A stretch of DNA of 64,000 nt from Pseudomonas sputi (GTDB taxonomy: Bacteria > Pseudomonadota > Gammaproteobacteria > Pseudomonadales > Pseudomonadaceae). The stretch lies in assembly GCF_021603585.1 (NCBI RefSeq), contig NZ_BQHI01000005.1, positions 62,001 to 126,000 of the forward strand. Reading direction: 5' to 3'. The notes under the pieces were generated by a model. It did no database searches. It was not told the DNA's origin and worked only from the letters and a program-made list of their open reading frames with translations. The position numbers and the translations under genes were made by a program. Every line of letters begins with the position of its first letter. The stretch's first letter is position 1. Shown here piece by piece: positions 26,817 to 35,975 of this stretch.

Positions 26817-28182
26817 GTCCGTGCTCCAGCCAGTTCAACGGGGCGCAATCGGCGAACTCCAGCTCAAGCTGTTGCAATGCTGCATGCCAGTCGCCCAAGC
26901 GCTCGGCGTCCAGCGCTTGTCCTTGGGGCGCCTGCAACAGCCAGACCCGGGTCGCAGCGGCATTGCGCGCCAGCTCGGCGATCAGCGCCAGGCTGCCGCG
27001 ATCCGGCGAGCGCCGCGGGTCGCAGGCAATCGCAAGGCGCGCCGGCGGAAAGCGGCTGAGCTGTTCGAGCAGTTTGTTGCGCGATTCGCGGCTGTCGAGG
27101 ATGCCGGCGTTGCTGACGTTCTTCGGCAACGTCGGCGGCCATGGATGCTGATCGTCAAGTTCGATTGCCACCAGTAATGCGCCGTCACGGGCGTGCCCGC
27201 CGACGGTGCTTTCGATGCGGTGCAATTGCGCAGGCTCAGGATCGGTAATGCCCAGACGTTCGCTGGTCGGCATCAGCCGCTCGCGCAACTGGGCATAACC
27301 GGGCAGGTTCAGGTCCAGGCGCAACGCAGCCTTGCCGCTGTTCCAGCGCCAGAAGCAGAACAGCGTCAGCAGCAGGCGTGGCAGCACGCCGTACACCACC
27401 AGCACGCCAACCAGCCAGGTCGCCCAGGCCTGACGGGCACCTTCGATATTCAGCGCGGTGTCGCCGCTGGCGCGGATCATGTCCACGGTCGGCACGTTGA
27501 AGCCCAACAGCGCCGGCAATGCGCCGAGGGCCTGGGTCATATTGATGAACGTATCGGCGCTGAGAATCGTGGTTTCCCAGACGAAACCGTAGCGCCGGGT
27601 CGCCATCAGGGTCAGCAGCAAAACCAGTGCGCTGACCATCGCCAGCAACCACAGGCCGTTGACCAGCGTGCCGAGCGCCCAGCGATTGAGTTTCGGGCGT
27701 TGCAGCATCAACAGCAGGGCCGGCGCCAGTTGCGCGGCCTTGGCATCGCGGGCGAGTTTTTCACTGAGCCACAGCCACAAGCGGCCGAGAGTGGCGCCAT
27801 GTTCGCCAGCGACGATCAGACCCAGCGCCCAGCTCAGCAGCAGGATCAGGTTAAGCCCGAGCAGACTGCCCAGCGCCCAGAACACATTGACCGGCGTCTG
27901 CCCCAGTGCAGCGAAGGCCAGACCGGCGCCGCTCAACACGGCGAGGATCGCCAGCAGCAGCAGCGCCAGACGCGCACCTTGCAGCCAGTGCTTGAGCGCA
28001 GCGGGCAGGCCATCGCGCTCGGCCAGCCACAGGGCGCGGCGTTGAATGCGTCCCGGCAGATCGCCGCCGGCCGCGCGGGCCAGGCGACTGGCTTCCAGAT
28101 CGTCCAGCGGGCCTGCGTGTTCTTCGCGCAGGCGCACGGTTTCGGTGAGCCAGAGGTTTTGCAGTGAAGTCAGTTCAGTCAC
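26809..28182 (-). CDS. DUF2868 family membrane protein
   Basis: This 457-residue protein has four main membrane helices in its middle part (about residues 70-95, 103-125, 175-200 and 255-285), with cytosolic N- and C-terminal regions. The opening TELTSLQNLWLTETVRLREE and the layout fit DUF2868. It is translated together with the DUF3482 GTPase, whose start lies inside its last codons. A membrane receptor or anchor for that GTPase is a reasonable inference, but no activity is known. It is divergent from folA. Confidence 0.82.
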   Translation of the reverse strand: MTELTSLQNLWLTETVRLREEHAGPLDDLEASRLARAAGGDLPGRIQRRALWLAERDGLPAALKHWLQGARLALLLLAILAVLSGAGLAFAALGQTPVNVFWALGSLLGLNLILLLSWALGLIVAGEHGATLGRLWLWLSEKLARDAKAAQLAPALLLMLQRPKLNRWALGTLVNGLWLLAMVSALVLLLTLMATRRYGFVWETTILSADTFINMTQALGALPALLGFNVPTVDMIRASGDTALNIEGARQAWATWLVGVLVVYGVLPRLLLTLFCFWRWNSGKAALRLDLNLPGYAQLRERLMPTSERLGITDPEPAQLHRIESTVGGHARDGALLVAIELDDQHPWPPTLPKNVSNAGILDSRESRNKLLEQLSRFPPARLAIACDPRRSPDRGSLALIAELARNAAATRVWLLQAPQGQALDAERLGDWHAALQQLELEFADCAPLNWLEHGHD

Positions 28183-28267
28183 GCGGCATCCCGTTGCTTG
28201 ATTGAGCCGTGAGCATAACCGCTGTGGCGCTTATCGGGGTAAGGGCGGCTCTGGTATCCTCGCCGGC

Positions 28268-28780
28268 ATGACTAAATCACTCCCCCTCAGCCTGATCGCA
28301 GCCCTCGGTGAAAACCGTGTGATCGGCGTCGATAACAGCATGCCCTGGCACCTGCCGGGGGATTTCAAATACTTCAAGGCCACGACGCTCGGCAAGCCGA
28401 TCATCATGGGCCGCAAGACCTGGGATTCGCTGGGTCGCCCGTTGCCGGGGCGTTTGAACATCGTGGTCAGCCGTCAGCAGGGTCTTGTGCTGGAAGGTGC
28501 GGAAGTCTATCCGTCGCTGGAAGCGGCCGTGGTTCGCGCCGAAGAATGGGCGAAAGAGCAGGGCGTCGACGAATTGATGCTGATTGGCGGGGCGCAGTTG
28601 TATGCGCAAGGGCTGGCGCAGGCGGATCGTCTGTATCTGACCCGTGTGGCACTGAGCCCGGAAGGCGATGCGTGGTTTCCGGCGTTCGATCTGAACCAGT
28701 GGACACGGGTGTCGGATGTGCCGAATCCGGCTGAAGGCGACAAACCGGCTTACAACTTCGAAGTCTGGGAAAAAGCTTGA
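28268..28780 (+). CDS. folA: Dihydrofolate reductase
   Basis: FolA reduces dihydrofolate to tetrahydrofolate with NADPH and is the trimethoprim target. The 170-residue sequence has LIAALGENRVIGVDNSMPWH, the acidic catalytic residue of the family lying in the LPGDFKYFKATT segment, IMGRKTWDSLGRPLPGR with the nucleotide-binding Arg, and LMLIGGAQLY. The ATG at 28268 gives the usual N terminus; the longer frame from 28202 adds 22 atypical residues. It restores the folate used by ThyA at 14-15 kb. Confidence 0.96.
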   Translation: MTKSLPLSLIAALGENRVIGVDNSMPWHLPGDFKYFKATTLGKPIIMGRKTWDSLGRPLPGRLNIVVSRQQGLVLEGAEVYPSLEAAVVRAEEWAKEQGVDELMLIGGAQLYAQGLAQADRLYLTRVALSPEGDAWFPAFDLNQWTRVSDVPNPAEGDKPAYNFEVWEKA

Positions 28781-28783
28781 ACC

Positions 28784-28813
28784 TGTGGCGAGGGAGCACG
28801 CTCCCTCGCCACA
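28784..28813. terminator. Hairpin between convergent folA and tcyP
   Basis: TGTGGCGAGGGAGC (28784-28797) and its exact complement (28800-28813) form a 14-bp stem with a two-base loop. There is no T-run on either side, so it may be a single REP-like unit or a 3'-end stabiliser and not a classic terminator. Confidence 0.6.
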
Positions 28814-28820
28814 ACGTCAA

Positions 28821-30212
28821 TCAAGCCTGAGCAAGCTCCGCATGCTCATCGGCATCCAGCAGTGCCTTGTCGGTCTGCTGCATCGCCTGGCTGGTAATCG
28901 CGCCAGCGGTGATCGAACCACTCACGTTCAGCGCCGTACGACCCATGTCGATCAGCGGCTCGACCGAAATCAGCAACGCCACCAGCGAAACCGGCAAGCC
29001 CATGGCCGGCAGCACGATCAGCGCGGCGAAGGTCGCACCGCCACCCACGCCCGCCACACCGGCCGAACTTAAGGTAACAATCGCCACCAGCGTCGCGATC
29101 CACAGCGGATCCAGCGGGTTGATGCCGACGGTTGGCGCAACCATCACCGCCAGCATCGCCGGGTACAGACCGGCGCAACCGTTCTGACCGATGGTCGCAC
29201 CGAACGAAGCGGCGAAACTTGCCACCGATTGTGGAATGCCCAGACGACGGGTCTGCGCTTCGATGCTCAGCGGAATGCTCGCGGCGCTGGAGCGGCTGGT
29301 GAACGCGAAGGTCAGCACCGGCCAGATCTTGCGGAAGAAACGCACCGGGTTGATTCCGGCGGCCGACACCAGCAGGCCATGTATCACAAACATCAGGCCC
29401 AGGCCGAGGTACGACACCACCACGAAACTGCCGAGCTTGATGATGTCCTGCAGGTTGGAACCGGCCACCACTTTGGTCATCAGCGCCAGCACGCCGTACG
29501 GGGTCAGCTTCATCACCAGACGCACCAGACGCATCACCCAGGCCTGCAGGGTGTCGATGGCGTTGATCACTTTCTGACCTTTCTCGACGTCATCCTTGAG
29601 CAATTGCAGCGCGGCAACCCCCAGGAACGCGGCGAAAATCACCACGCTGATGATCGAAGTCGGCTTGGCCCGGGCCAGGTCGGCGAACGGGTTTTGCGGG
29701 ATGAACGACAGCAACAGTTGCGGCACATTCAGGTCGGCGACCTTGCCGGCGTAGTCGGTCTGAATGGTTTGCAGGCGGGCCAGTTCCTGAGTGCCGGCCA
29801 CCAGGCCTTCGGCGGTCAGGCCGAACAGGTTGGTCAGGCCGATGCCGATCAGCGCCGCAATCGCGGTGGTGAACAGCAGCGTGCCGATGGTCAGGAAGCT
29901 GATCTTGCCCAGCGATGAAGCGTTGTGCAGACGAGCCACGGCGCTGAGGATCGAGGCGAACACCAGCGGGATCACGATCATTTGCAGCAGTTGCACGTAA
30001 CCGTTGCCGACCAGATCGAACCAGCCGATCGAGGCTTTCAGCACCGGGTTGCCGGCACCGTAAATCGTGTGCAGCGCGATACCGAAGGCCACGCCCAGCA
30101 CCAGCGCGAGCAGGACTTTTTTCGCCAGGCTCCACGAGGTGTGGCGGGTTTGCGCCAGACCAAAGAGCAGGGCGAGGAACACCAGCAGGTTGAGAATCAG
30201 GGGCAGATTCAT
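28821..30212 (-). CDS. tcyP: L-cystine:cation symporter
   Basis: The protein is 463 residues and matches E. coli TcyP (YdjN) closely and over its full length, for example [58 protein letters not shown] and [19 protein letters not shown]. It belongs to the dicarboxylate/amino acid:cation symporter family with its two re-entrant hairpins, and takes up cystine as a sulfur source in the inner membrane. The upstream gap is shared with divergent pchP. No Cbl or CysB site was identified. Confidence 0.95.
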   Translation of the reverse strand: MNLPLILNLLVFLALLFGLAQTRHTSWSLAKKVLLALVLGVAFGIALHTIYGAGNPVLKASIGWFDLVGNGYVQLLQMIVIPLVFASILSAVARLHNASSLGKISFLTIGTLLFTTAIAALIGIGLTNLFGLTAEGLVAGTQELARLQTIQTDYAGKVADLNVPQLLLSFIPQNPFADLARAKPTSIISVVIFAAFLGVAALQLLKDDVEKGQKVINAIDTLQAWVMRLVRLVMKLTPYGVLALMTKVVAGSNLQDIIKLGSFVVVSYLGLGLMFVIHGLLVSAAGINPVRFFRKIWPVLTFAFTSRSSAASIPLSIEAQTRRLGIPQSVASFAASFGATIGQNGCAGLYPAMLAVMVAPTVGINPLDPLWIATLVAIVTLSSAGVAGVGGGATFAALIVLPAMGLPVSLVALLISVEPLIDMGRTALNVSGSITAGAITSQAMQQTDKALLDADEHAELAQA

Positions 30213-30387
30213 GAGAACTCCAGAAAAGACTGTGCCAACAGCCTTCCGGGGCTGTTGCGAACCGGCAAGCCTAACAGCTTGATTTCCAATGATTTAATAC
30301 CGAAATCAAAGGTGATCCGTCGTTTTTGGAATAAGCGGGTGTCGCTCTCGGCGATGCAACTGGCGCGAAACGGACGTGGACGGTCGC

Positions 30388-30406
30388 TGACAGACGAGGA
30401 CTGTCA
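30388..30406. promoter_or_regulatory. Inverted repeat in the pchP promoter region
   Basis: TGACAG (30388-30393) and CTGTCA (30401-30406) form a perfect inverted repeat with a 7-bp gap, 48 bp before pchP. In P. aeruginosa pchP is induced by choline metabolites through GbdR. Whether this repeat, or the nearby GGACGTGGACGG stretch (30372-30383), is the regulator site cannot be settled here. Confidence 0.4.
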
Positions 30407-30453
30407 CACATATTTGTTAGCGTCGATTTCTTTGACCCAGGGAGAAAGCGCCA

Positions 30454-31515
30454 ATGAAGTTCACACCGAAATTTCTGGCTGTCGCACTGACTGTGGGAAT
30501 GGGCCTGGCCACTCAGGCCTTTGCCACCGACCTGAAACACTGGCCGGCGGATCAGGCCAAGGCACTGGATACGATGATCGCCGCCAACGCCAACAAGGGT
30601 AACTATGCGGTGTTCGACATGGACAACACGAGTTACCGCTACGACCTCGAAGAGTCGTTGCTGCCGTTCATGGAAAACAAGGGCCTGATCACCCGCGACA
30701 AGCTCGACCCCTCCCTGAAACTGATGCCGTTCAAGGACACCGCCGACCACAAGGAAAGCCTGTTCAGCTACTACTACCGCCTGTGCGAAGTCGACGACAT
30801 GGTCTGCTATCCATGGGTGGCGCAAGTGTTCTCCGGCTTCACCCTCAAGGAGCTCAAGGGCTACGTCGATGAGCTGATGGCCTCGGGCAAGCCGGTGCCG
30901 ACGACTTATTACGAAGGTGACGTGGTCAAGACTCTGGATGTGAATCCGCCGAAGATCTTCACTGGCCAGAAAGAGCTGTACAACAAACTCATGGAGAACG
31001 GCATCGAGGTCTACGTGATGACTGCCGCCTCCGAGGAACTGGTGCGCATGGTCGCGGCCGATCCGAAATACGGCTACAACGTCAAACCGCAGAACGTGAT
31101 CGGCGTGACCACGTTGCTGAAGAACCGCGAAACCGGCGAGCTGACCACCGCGCGCAAGCAGATCACCGCCGGCAAATATGACGAGAAAGCCAACCTCGGC
31201 CTCGAACTGACCCCCTACCTGTGGACCCCGGCGACCTGGATGGCCGGCAAGCACGCGGCGATCCTGACCTATATCGACGAGTGGAAAAAACCGGTACTGG
31301 TGGGTGGTGATACGCCGGCCAGCGACGGCTACATGCTGTTCCACGATGTGGACGTGGCCAAGGGCGGCATTCACCTGTGGGTCAACCGCAAGGACAAGTA
31401 CATGACCCAGATCCAGGGCATGATGGCCAAGCACGCGGCAGCCCAGGCGAAGGAAGGTTTGCCGGTGACGGCGGACAAGAACTGGGTGATCGTCAAACCT
31501 GAAGAAATCCAGTAA
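30454..31515 (+). CDS. pchP: Phosphorylcholine phosphatase, periplasmic HAD enzyme
   Basis: PchP releases choline from phosphorylcholine in the periplasm, after phospholipase C has cut lecithin or sphingomyelin. The 353-residue protein has a Sec signal peptide (MKFTPKFLAVALTVGMGLAT, mature part near TDLKHWPADQ). HAD motif I is FDMDNTSYRYDLEES, motif II is VMTAASEEL, the motif III Lys lies after about residue 240, and motif IV is VLVGGDTPASDGYML. The motif I extension and the overall match to P. aeruginosa PchP (PA5292) are strong. GGGAG sits 9 nt before the ATG. Confidence 0.93.
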   Translation: MKFTPKFLAVALTVGMGLATQAFATDLKHWPADQAKALDTMIAANANKGNYAVFDMDNTSYRYDLEESLLPFMENKGLITRDKLDPSLKLMPFKDTADHKESLFSYYYRLCEVDDMVCYPWVAQVFSGFTLKELKGYVDELMASGKPVPTTYYEGDVVKTLDVNPPKIFTGQKELYNKLMENGIEVYVMTAASEELVRMVAADPKYGYNVKPQNVIGVTTLLKNRETGELTTARKQITAGKYDEKANLGLELTPYLWTPATWMAGKHAAILTYIDEWKKPVLVGGDTPASDGYMLFHDVDVAKGGIHLWVNRKDKYMTQIQGMMAKHAAAQAKEGLPVTADKNWVIVKPEEIQ

Positions 31516-31525
31516 TTGCGACGGT

Positions 31526-31643
31526 GATCGTTCCCACGTCGAGGCGTCGAACCGTCCGCGTGGGAACGCAGCCCGTGACGCTCTGCGTCACTGGACGCAG
31601 AGCGTCCCTTGAGGCATTCCCACGCGGGAGCGTGGGAACGATC
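31526..31643. repeat. Compound palindromic repeat (GATCGTTCCCACGC family), copy 2, inverted
   Basis: The element is bounded by inverted GATCGTTCCCACG ends. Inside lie GTGACGC/GCGTCAC (31575-31591) and GGACGC/GCGTCC (31593-31607), the reverse of the order in copy 1 at 23091, so this copy is inserted the other way round. The left hairpin is enlarged by an extra GTCGAGGCGTCGAACC-like segment. It follows pchP. Confidence 0.88.
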
Positions 31644-31656
31644 AAAACCTGAAGGC

Positions 31657-31690
31657 AAAAAAATGCCCCGCACTTGGCGGGGCATTTTTA
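31657..31690. terminator. Bidirectional intrinsic terminator between pchP and ilvD
   Basis: ATGCCCCGC (31663-31671) pairs with GCGGGGCAT (31677-31685) around the loop ACTTG, flanked by A-run and T-run, so it can end transcripts from both directions. ilvD stops at 31708. Confidence 0.92.
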
Positions 31691-31707
31691 TTTCTGCGAT
31701 TTGACGC

Positions 31708-33549
31708 TTACAGCCCGTCGAGCATCGCCTTGTTGCGCACCGCACCCTTGTCGGCGCTGGTCGCCAGCAGGGCGTAGGCCTTGAGGGCGGTGGTCACTTT
31801 GCGTGGGCGCTGCTCGACCGGTTTCCAGCCTTTCTTGTCCTGCTCGACCCGGCGTGCCGCCAGTTCTTCATCGCTGATCAACAGGTTGATCGAGCGGTTC
31901 GGGATGTCGATCAGCACCTTGTCGCCGTCCTGCACCAGACCGATCGCGCCGCCGGCCGCAGCCTCTGGCGAAGCGTGGCCGATGGACAGACCGGAAGTGC
32001 CGCCGGAGAAACGCCCATCGGTCAGCAGGGCGCAGGCTTTGCCCAGGCCTTTGGATTTCAGATACGACGTCGGGTAGAGCATTTCCTGCATGCCCGGGCC
32101 GCCTTTCGGGCCTTCGTAGCGAATGATGACGATGTCGCCTTCCTTTACTTCGTCGGCGAGGATGCCGCGCACGGCGCTGTCCTGGCTTTCGAAGATCTTC
32201 GCGTTGCCTTCAAAGACGTGGATCGACTCGTCGACGCCGGCGGTTTTCACCACGCAGCCGTCCAGGGCGATGTTGCCGTACAGCACGGCCAGGCCACCTT
32301 CTTTCGAATAGGCATGTTCGAAGCTGCGGATGCAGCCGTTTTCACGGTCGTCGTCGAGGGTTTCCCAGCGGGTCGACTGGCTGAATGCGGTCTGCGTCGG
32401 AATGCCCGCCGGGCCTGCCTTGAAGAAGTGGTGCACGGCTTCATCGTCGGTCTGGGTGATGTCCCACTTGGCGATGGCTTCTTCCATGCTGCGGCTGTGC
32501 ACGGTCGGCAGATCGGTGTGCAGCAGGCCGCCACGGGCCAGCGAACCGAGGATGCTGAAGATGCCGCCGGCGCGGTGCACGTCTTCCATGTGGTACTTCT
32601 GGATGTTCGGCGCGACCTTGCACAATTGCGGCACCTTGCGCGACAGACGATCGATGTCACGCAGGTCGAAGTCGATCTCGGCTTCCTGGGCCGCGGCCAG
32701 CAAGTGCAGGATGGTGTTGGTCGAACCGCCCATGGCGATGTCGAGCATCATTGCGTTCTCGAACGCCTTGAAGTTGGCGATGTTGCGCGGCAGTACCGAC
32801 TCGTCGTTCTCGCCGTAGTAGCGTTTGCACAGTTCGACGATGGTACGGCCGGCCTGCAGGAACAGCTGTTCGCGATCGCTGTGGGTGGCCAGGGTCGAAC
32901 CGTTGCCTGGCAATGCAAGGCCCAGGGCTTCGGTCAGGCAGTTCATCGAGTTGGCGGTGAACATGCCGGAGCACGAACCGCAGGTCGGGCAGGCGCTGCG
33001 CTCGTACTCGGCAACTTTCTCGTCAGAAGCGCTGGAGTCGGCGGCGATCACCATGGCGTCGACCAGGTCGAGACCGTGGCTGGCCAGTTTGGTCTTGCCG
33101 GCTTCCATCGGGCCGCCGGAGACGAAGATCACCGGAATGTTCAGGCGCAGGGCGGCCATCAGCATGCCCGGGGTGATCTTGTCGCAGTTCGAGATGCAGA
33201 CGATGGCGTCGGCGCAGTGGGCGTTGACCATGTACTCGACGGAGTCGGCGATGATCTCGCGGCTCGGCAGCGAATAGAGCATGCCGTCGTGGCCCATGGC
33301 GATGCCATCGTCCACGGCGATGGTGTTGAATTCTTTGGCAACGCCGCCGGCGCGTTCGATTTCACGGGCAACCAGCTGACCCAGGTCCTTCAGGTGGACG
33401 TGGCCCGGTACGAACTGGGTGAAGGAGTTGGCAATGGCGATGATCGGCTTCTTGAAGTCGTCATCTTTCATCCCGGTGGCGCGCCACAGTGCGCGGGCGC
33501 CGGCCATGTTGCGGCCGTGGGTGGATGTTTTCGAGCGGTAATCTGGCAT
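31708..33549 (-). CDS. ilvD: Dihydroxy-acid dehydratase
   Basis: IlvD dehydrates dihydroxy-acids to the keto-acids of valine and isoleucine, downstream of IlvA. At 613 residues it has the expected length. The iron-sulfur cysteines are in [10 protein letters not shown] and [11 protein letters not shown], with [12 protein letters not shown] and the C-terminal [19 protein letters not shown]. The ATG at 33549 follows GGAG by 6 nt. The 256-bp gap upstream, next to the MFS gene, holds no gene I can support and no leader peptide. Confidence 0.96.
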   Translation of the reverse strand: MPDYRSKTSTHGRNMAGARALWRATGMKDDDFKKPIIAIANSFTQFVPGHVHLKDLGQLVAREIERAGGVAKEFNTIAVDDGIAMGHDGMLYSLPSREIIADSVEYMVNAHCADAIVCISNCDKITPGMLMAALRLNIPVIFVSGGPMEAGKTKLASHGLDLVDAMVIAADSSASDEKVAEYERSACPTCGSCSGMFTANSMNCLTEALGLALPGNGSTLATHSDREQLFLQAGRTIVELCKRYYGENDESVLPRNIANFKAFENAMMLDIAMGGSTNTILHLLAAAQEAEIDFDLRDIDRLSRKVPQLCKVAPNIQKYHMEDVHRAGGIFSILGSLARGGLLHTDLPTVHSRSMEEAIAKWDITQTDDEAVHHFFKAGPAGIPTQTAFSQSTRWETLDDDRENGCIRSFEHAYSKEGGLAVLYGNIALDGCVVKTAGVDESIHVFEGNAKIFESQDSAVRGILADEVKEGDIVIIRYEGPKGGPGMQEMLYPTSYLKSKGLGKACALLTDGRFSGGTSGLSIGHASPEAAAGGAIGLVQDGDKVLIDIPNRSINLLISDEELAARRVEQDKKGWKPVEQRPRKVTTALKAYALLATSADKGAVRNKAMLDGL

Positions 33550-33805
33550 GGAGCACTCCGGGCGGCTAATCAGGTATCAAAAGGGAGTGAGCTTCTGTTG
33601 ACGTCTGGAACACTCAGAAATGGCCGTGTGTCCTGATGTTGCCGATGACGTTGCGGGATCGCCGCTGGTCTCAGCCTGAGCTCATAAACCCGCCGGGGGA
33701 TGAATGGCGATGAATCTCGCGATTCTACACCGCTGGCGTCAGGAGGGAATGGCGCAAAGCGTTGTTCCAGTACTGACGAAGCGTGCGCAATGACGACCGG
33801 CAGGT

Positions 33806-35026
33806 TTAATCGCTGTCCGGTTGCCCCACAAGATCGTTGCGACGGCTGATCCGGGCGTTCAATGCCAGTGCCACCCCGCTGAGTATCACGAAGCTGTAGC
33901 CCAGCGTGGCATGCAGGTTGGCAGGGCTCAGGCTGATCAACGCACTGATCAACCCGCCGCAAATGAAGATCAGCGTACTGCCGGCCGATGCCGACGTGCC
34001 GGCGTTTTCGGGAAACAGACTCATTGCCCGCGAGGTGGCTGCGGGCCGGGCGATGGTGGTGCCGGCGGTGCAGATCAGCATCGGGATCAGCACGGTGGCC
34101 GGAGTCAGTGCGAAGTTAGATGCCAGATACAGCATGGTCAGGCCGGCGAACAGGATCAGGCTCAGCCCGACGACAATCTGCTGGCCACCGTTGATGCGTC
34201 TGCTCAGTACGCTGGCGAGGATGCCTCCGACTACATACGCCGCGCCGTAGATCAGCAGGATCAACGAGAAGTCATAGGCGGACAGTTGCAGGCGGTCCAT
34301 GAAAATCAGCGGCGAAATCACGATGAACGAAAAGTGGCAGGCGAAGGCGAAGGCGGAAATCAGCCAGTATCGGACGAAGTCGAAATCTCCCAGAACGCGC
34401 CGGTAAGCCTTCAGAAAGTGGGTGGGTGTACCGCCGCTGGCTGCTGGCCGACTGCTATCGAGCAACCACCATGCCTTGAGCAGCACGATGGCGGACAGCG
34501 CGGTGAACACCCAGAAGCTGCCGCGCCAGCCCAGCGTTGCCTGAAGGAAGGTGCCGGCGAGCGGCGATACCGAGATGAAAATTCCGGTGGCGGTGACCAT
34601 CAGGATCCGCAGGCGATCACGTTCTTCGCCTTCGAAAAGGTCCTGAACCAGCGCCTGTGACAGCACGAAGCAACCGCATCCCAGCGCCTGTACCACCCTG
34701 AATAGGAGAAACAGTGAATAGTCCGAGGTCATCACGCACCCGAGGGCGCCGAGCATTGAGACGCTCATGCCGGCGAGCAGCAGGCCCTTGCGACCGATCA
34801 CATCCGACAGTGGCCCGATCAGTAACTGGGCGAAGGCAATCCCGACGGCAAACAGGCTGATCGACAGGGCGATGTCCGCCGGGGTGCTGCGAAAGTGCTC
34901 GGCCAGTGCCGGAAAAGAAGGCAGCAGGACATCCAGCGGGAAAACGCCGAGCAACACCATTGCCAGCAAGAGACTGACAGCACCGCGCCGCTGGCGTTGA
35001 GTCACCACAGATTGTCCGTCATCCAT
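33806..35026 (-). CDS. MFS exporter (Bcr/CflA drug-resistance type), last gene of the peptide cluster
   Basis: The protein is 406 residues with twelve predicted helices and Bcr/CflA-type marks: FPLDVLLPSFPALAEHF in helix 1, GPLSDVIGRKGLLLAG between helices 2 and 3, and the helix 4-5 segment RVVQALGCGCFVLSQALVQD. Such proteins export small drugs or metabolites by proton antiport. Its start lies inside the last codons of the diiron oxygenase gene (8-bp overlap), so it is translated with the biosynthetic enzymes and most likely exports their product or gives self-protection. Confidence 0.88.
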   Translation of the reverse strand: MDDGQSVVTQRQRRGAVSLLLAMVLLGVFPLDVLLPSFPALAEHFRSTPADIALSISLFAVGIAFAQLLIGPLSDVIGRKGLLLAGMSVSMLGALGCVMTSDYSLFLLFRVVQALGCGCFVLSQALVQDLFEGEERDRLRILMVTATGIFISVSPLAGTFLQATLGWRGSFWVFTALSAIVLLKAWWLLDSSRPAASGGTPTHFLKAYRRVLGDFDFVRYWLISAFAFACHFSFIVISPLIFMDRLQLSAYDFSLILLIYGAAYVVGGILASVLSRRINGGQQIVVGLSLILFAGLTMLYLASNFALTPATVLIPMLICTAGTTIARPAATSRAMSLFPENAGTSASAGSTLIFICGGLISALISLSPANLHATLGYSFVILSGVALALNARISRRNDLVGQPDSD

Positions 35027-35975
35027 CGATCAGTCCTGCCCTGGCAAAAAGTGTCTGGTTTTGAGGTTCGGCGAAAAATCCGGCTTTTTTCAAAGCGTTC
35101 AGTGTGGCGAGGCTACCGGCGCGAGCCCGCTGCCGACGGGCCCGGGTCGTTGTCAGCGTGCCGAGAATGTCCATCACCGTCGTGTTTGCAAGGCCTGCGC
35201 CACAGAGGCTTTCCTGCAGCCAGTGCTCATCCACTTCGAAGAAGATTTCCGGAATGTCGAGCAAGGTCGTCGCGGTGAACGTCCGCTGTTGCGGATTCAA
35301 GTGCAACCAGAGGTAGTGGAACACCTCGGTGAAATAGCGGCTGTGGCGCGCTTCGTCGGTGAGGTGATCGCGCAACATGTCGTTGACGCCGGATACCAGG
35401 CTGTCGCGGCAGACATCCAGCAGTTCCCGGGCAATGATGGTTTCCGAGACGAACCCCAGAAGAAAGCAAGCCAACGGCCGCTGCTTCTTTCCTGTGCGTG
35501 CGATCAGCAGATTCATCCGCGTGATCCGTCTGGGCATTACCGGGCGCCCGGTGATGGCGTAGAGGCTGGCGATCTGTTCCGCCACCTGACTGGAAAACAG
35601 GGCGTGATAGCCCTCGTCGGTGTAGAGCTGGAGTGCGGCGGTTTTCATCGGCGCCGGCACGGCGACCGGCAGTTCGCCGTGGACGATGGTTTCGACGGCG
35701 CGATTGACGATCCGGTGTTCGAGCAGCGTGGTGTAGTCGAGAAAATGCACCAGATGCCGGGCCGTAAGCCGATGCAGCATCGAACGGTCCGCTGCTTCGA
35801 TAGCCGGATGGGCCAGATAGGGCAGGAACGCCGGCGGAAACCAGTGCCGGGTCTCCAGTTGTTCCTGCACGTTGTCCGGCAAGCGGTAATCGTGAGGACT
35901 GATACGGACCGAGGCGCGGGTGTTCCAGTCACTCAGGGTGAACTGAAAGACCGATACCGGGGCGAGGGCGCTCAT
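35019..35975 (-). CDS. AurF-type diiron N-oxygenase
   Basis: The protein is 318 residues and belongs to the AurF-like diiron oxygenases, which oxidise aryl- or alkylamines to hydroxylamines or nitro groups. All seven ligands predicted by spacing to AurF are present: E86, E121 and H124 (in TDEGYH), E178 (in SETI), H204, E208 and H211 (in HLTDEARH). Its start overlaps the SagB-type gene by 4 bp (ATGA) and the MFS gene overlaps its end. Substrate is unknown; the partner dehydrogenase and the 23-residue peptide upstream suggest a peptide or a peptide-derived amine. Known relatives act in antibiotic pathways such as aureothin and mangotoxin. Confidence 0.87.
   Translation of the reverse strand: MSALAPVSVFQFTLSDWNTRASVRISPHDYRLPDNVQEQLETRHWFPPAFLPYLAHPAIEAADRSMLHRLTARHLVHFLDYTTLLEHRIVNRAVETIVHGELPVAVPAPMKTAALQLYTDEGYHALFSSQVAEQIASLYAITGRPVMPRRITRMNLLIARTGKKQRPLACFLLGFVSETIIARELLDVCRDSLVSGVNDMLRDHLTDEARHSRYFTEVFHYLWLHLNPQQRTFTATTLLDIPEIFFEVDEHWLQESLCGAGLANTTVMDILGTLTTTRARRQRARAGSLATLNALKKAGFFAEPQNQTLFARAGLIDG

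Noticed and set aside
23091-31643. CRISPR array from repeated palindromes
   Set aside because: Repeats are not regularly spaced, have no uniform spacers, and no cas gene is present.
31975-33636. 553-residue open frame opposite ilvD
   Set aside because: ilvD has full family motifs; the opposite frame has none and no ribosome site.
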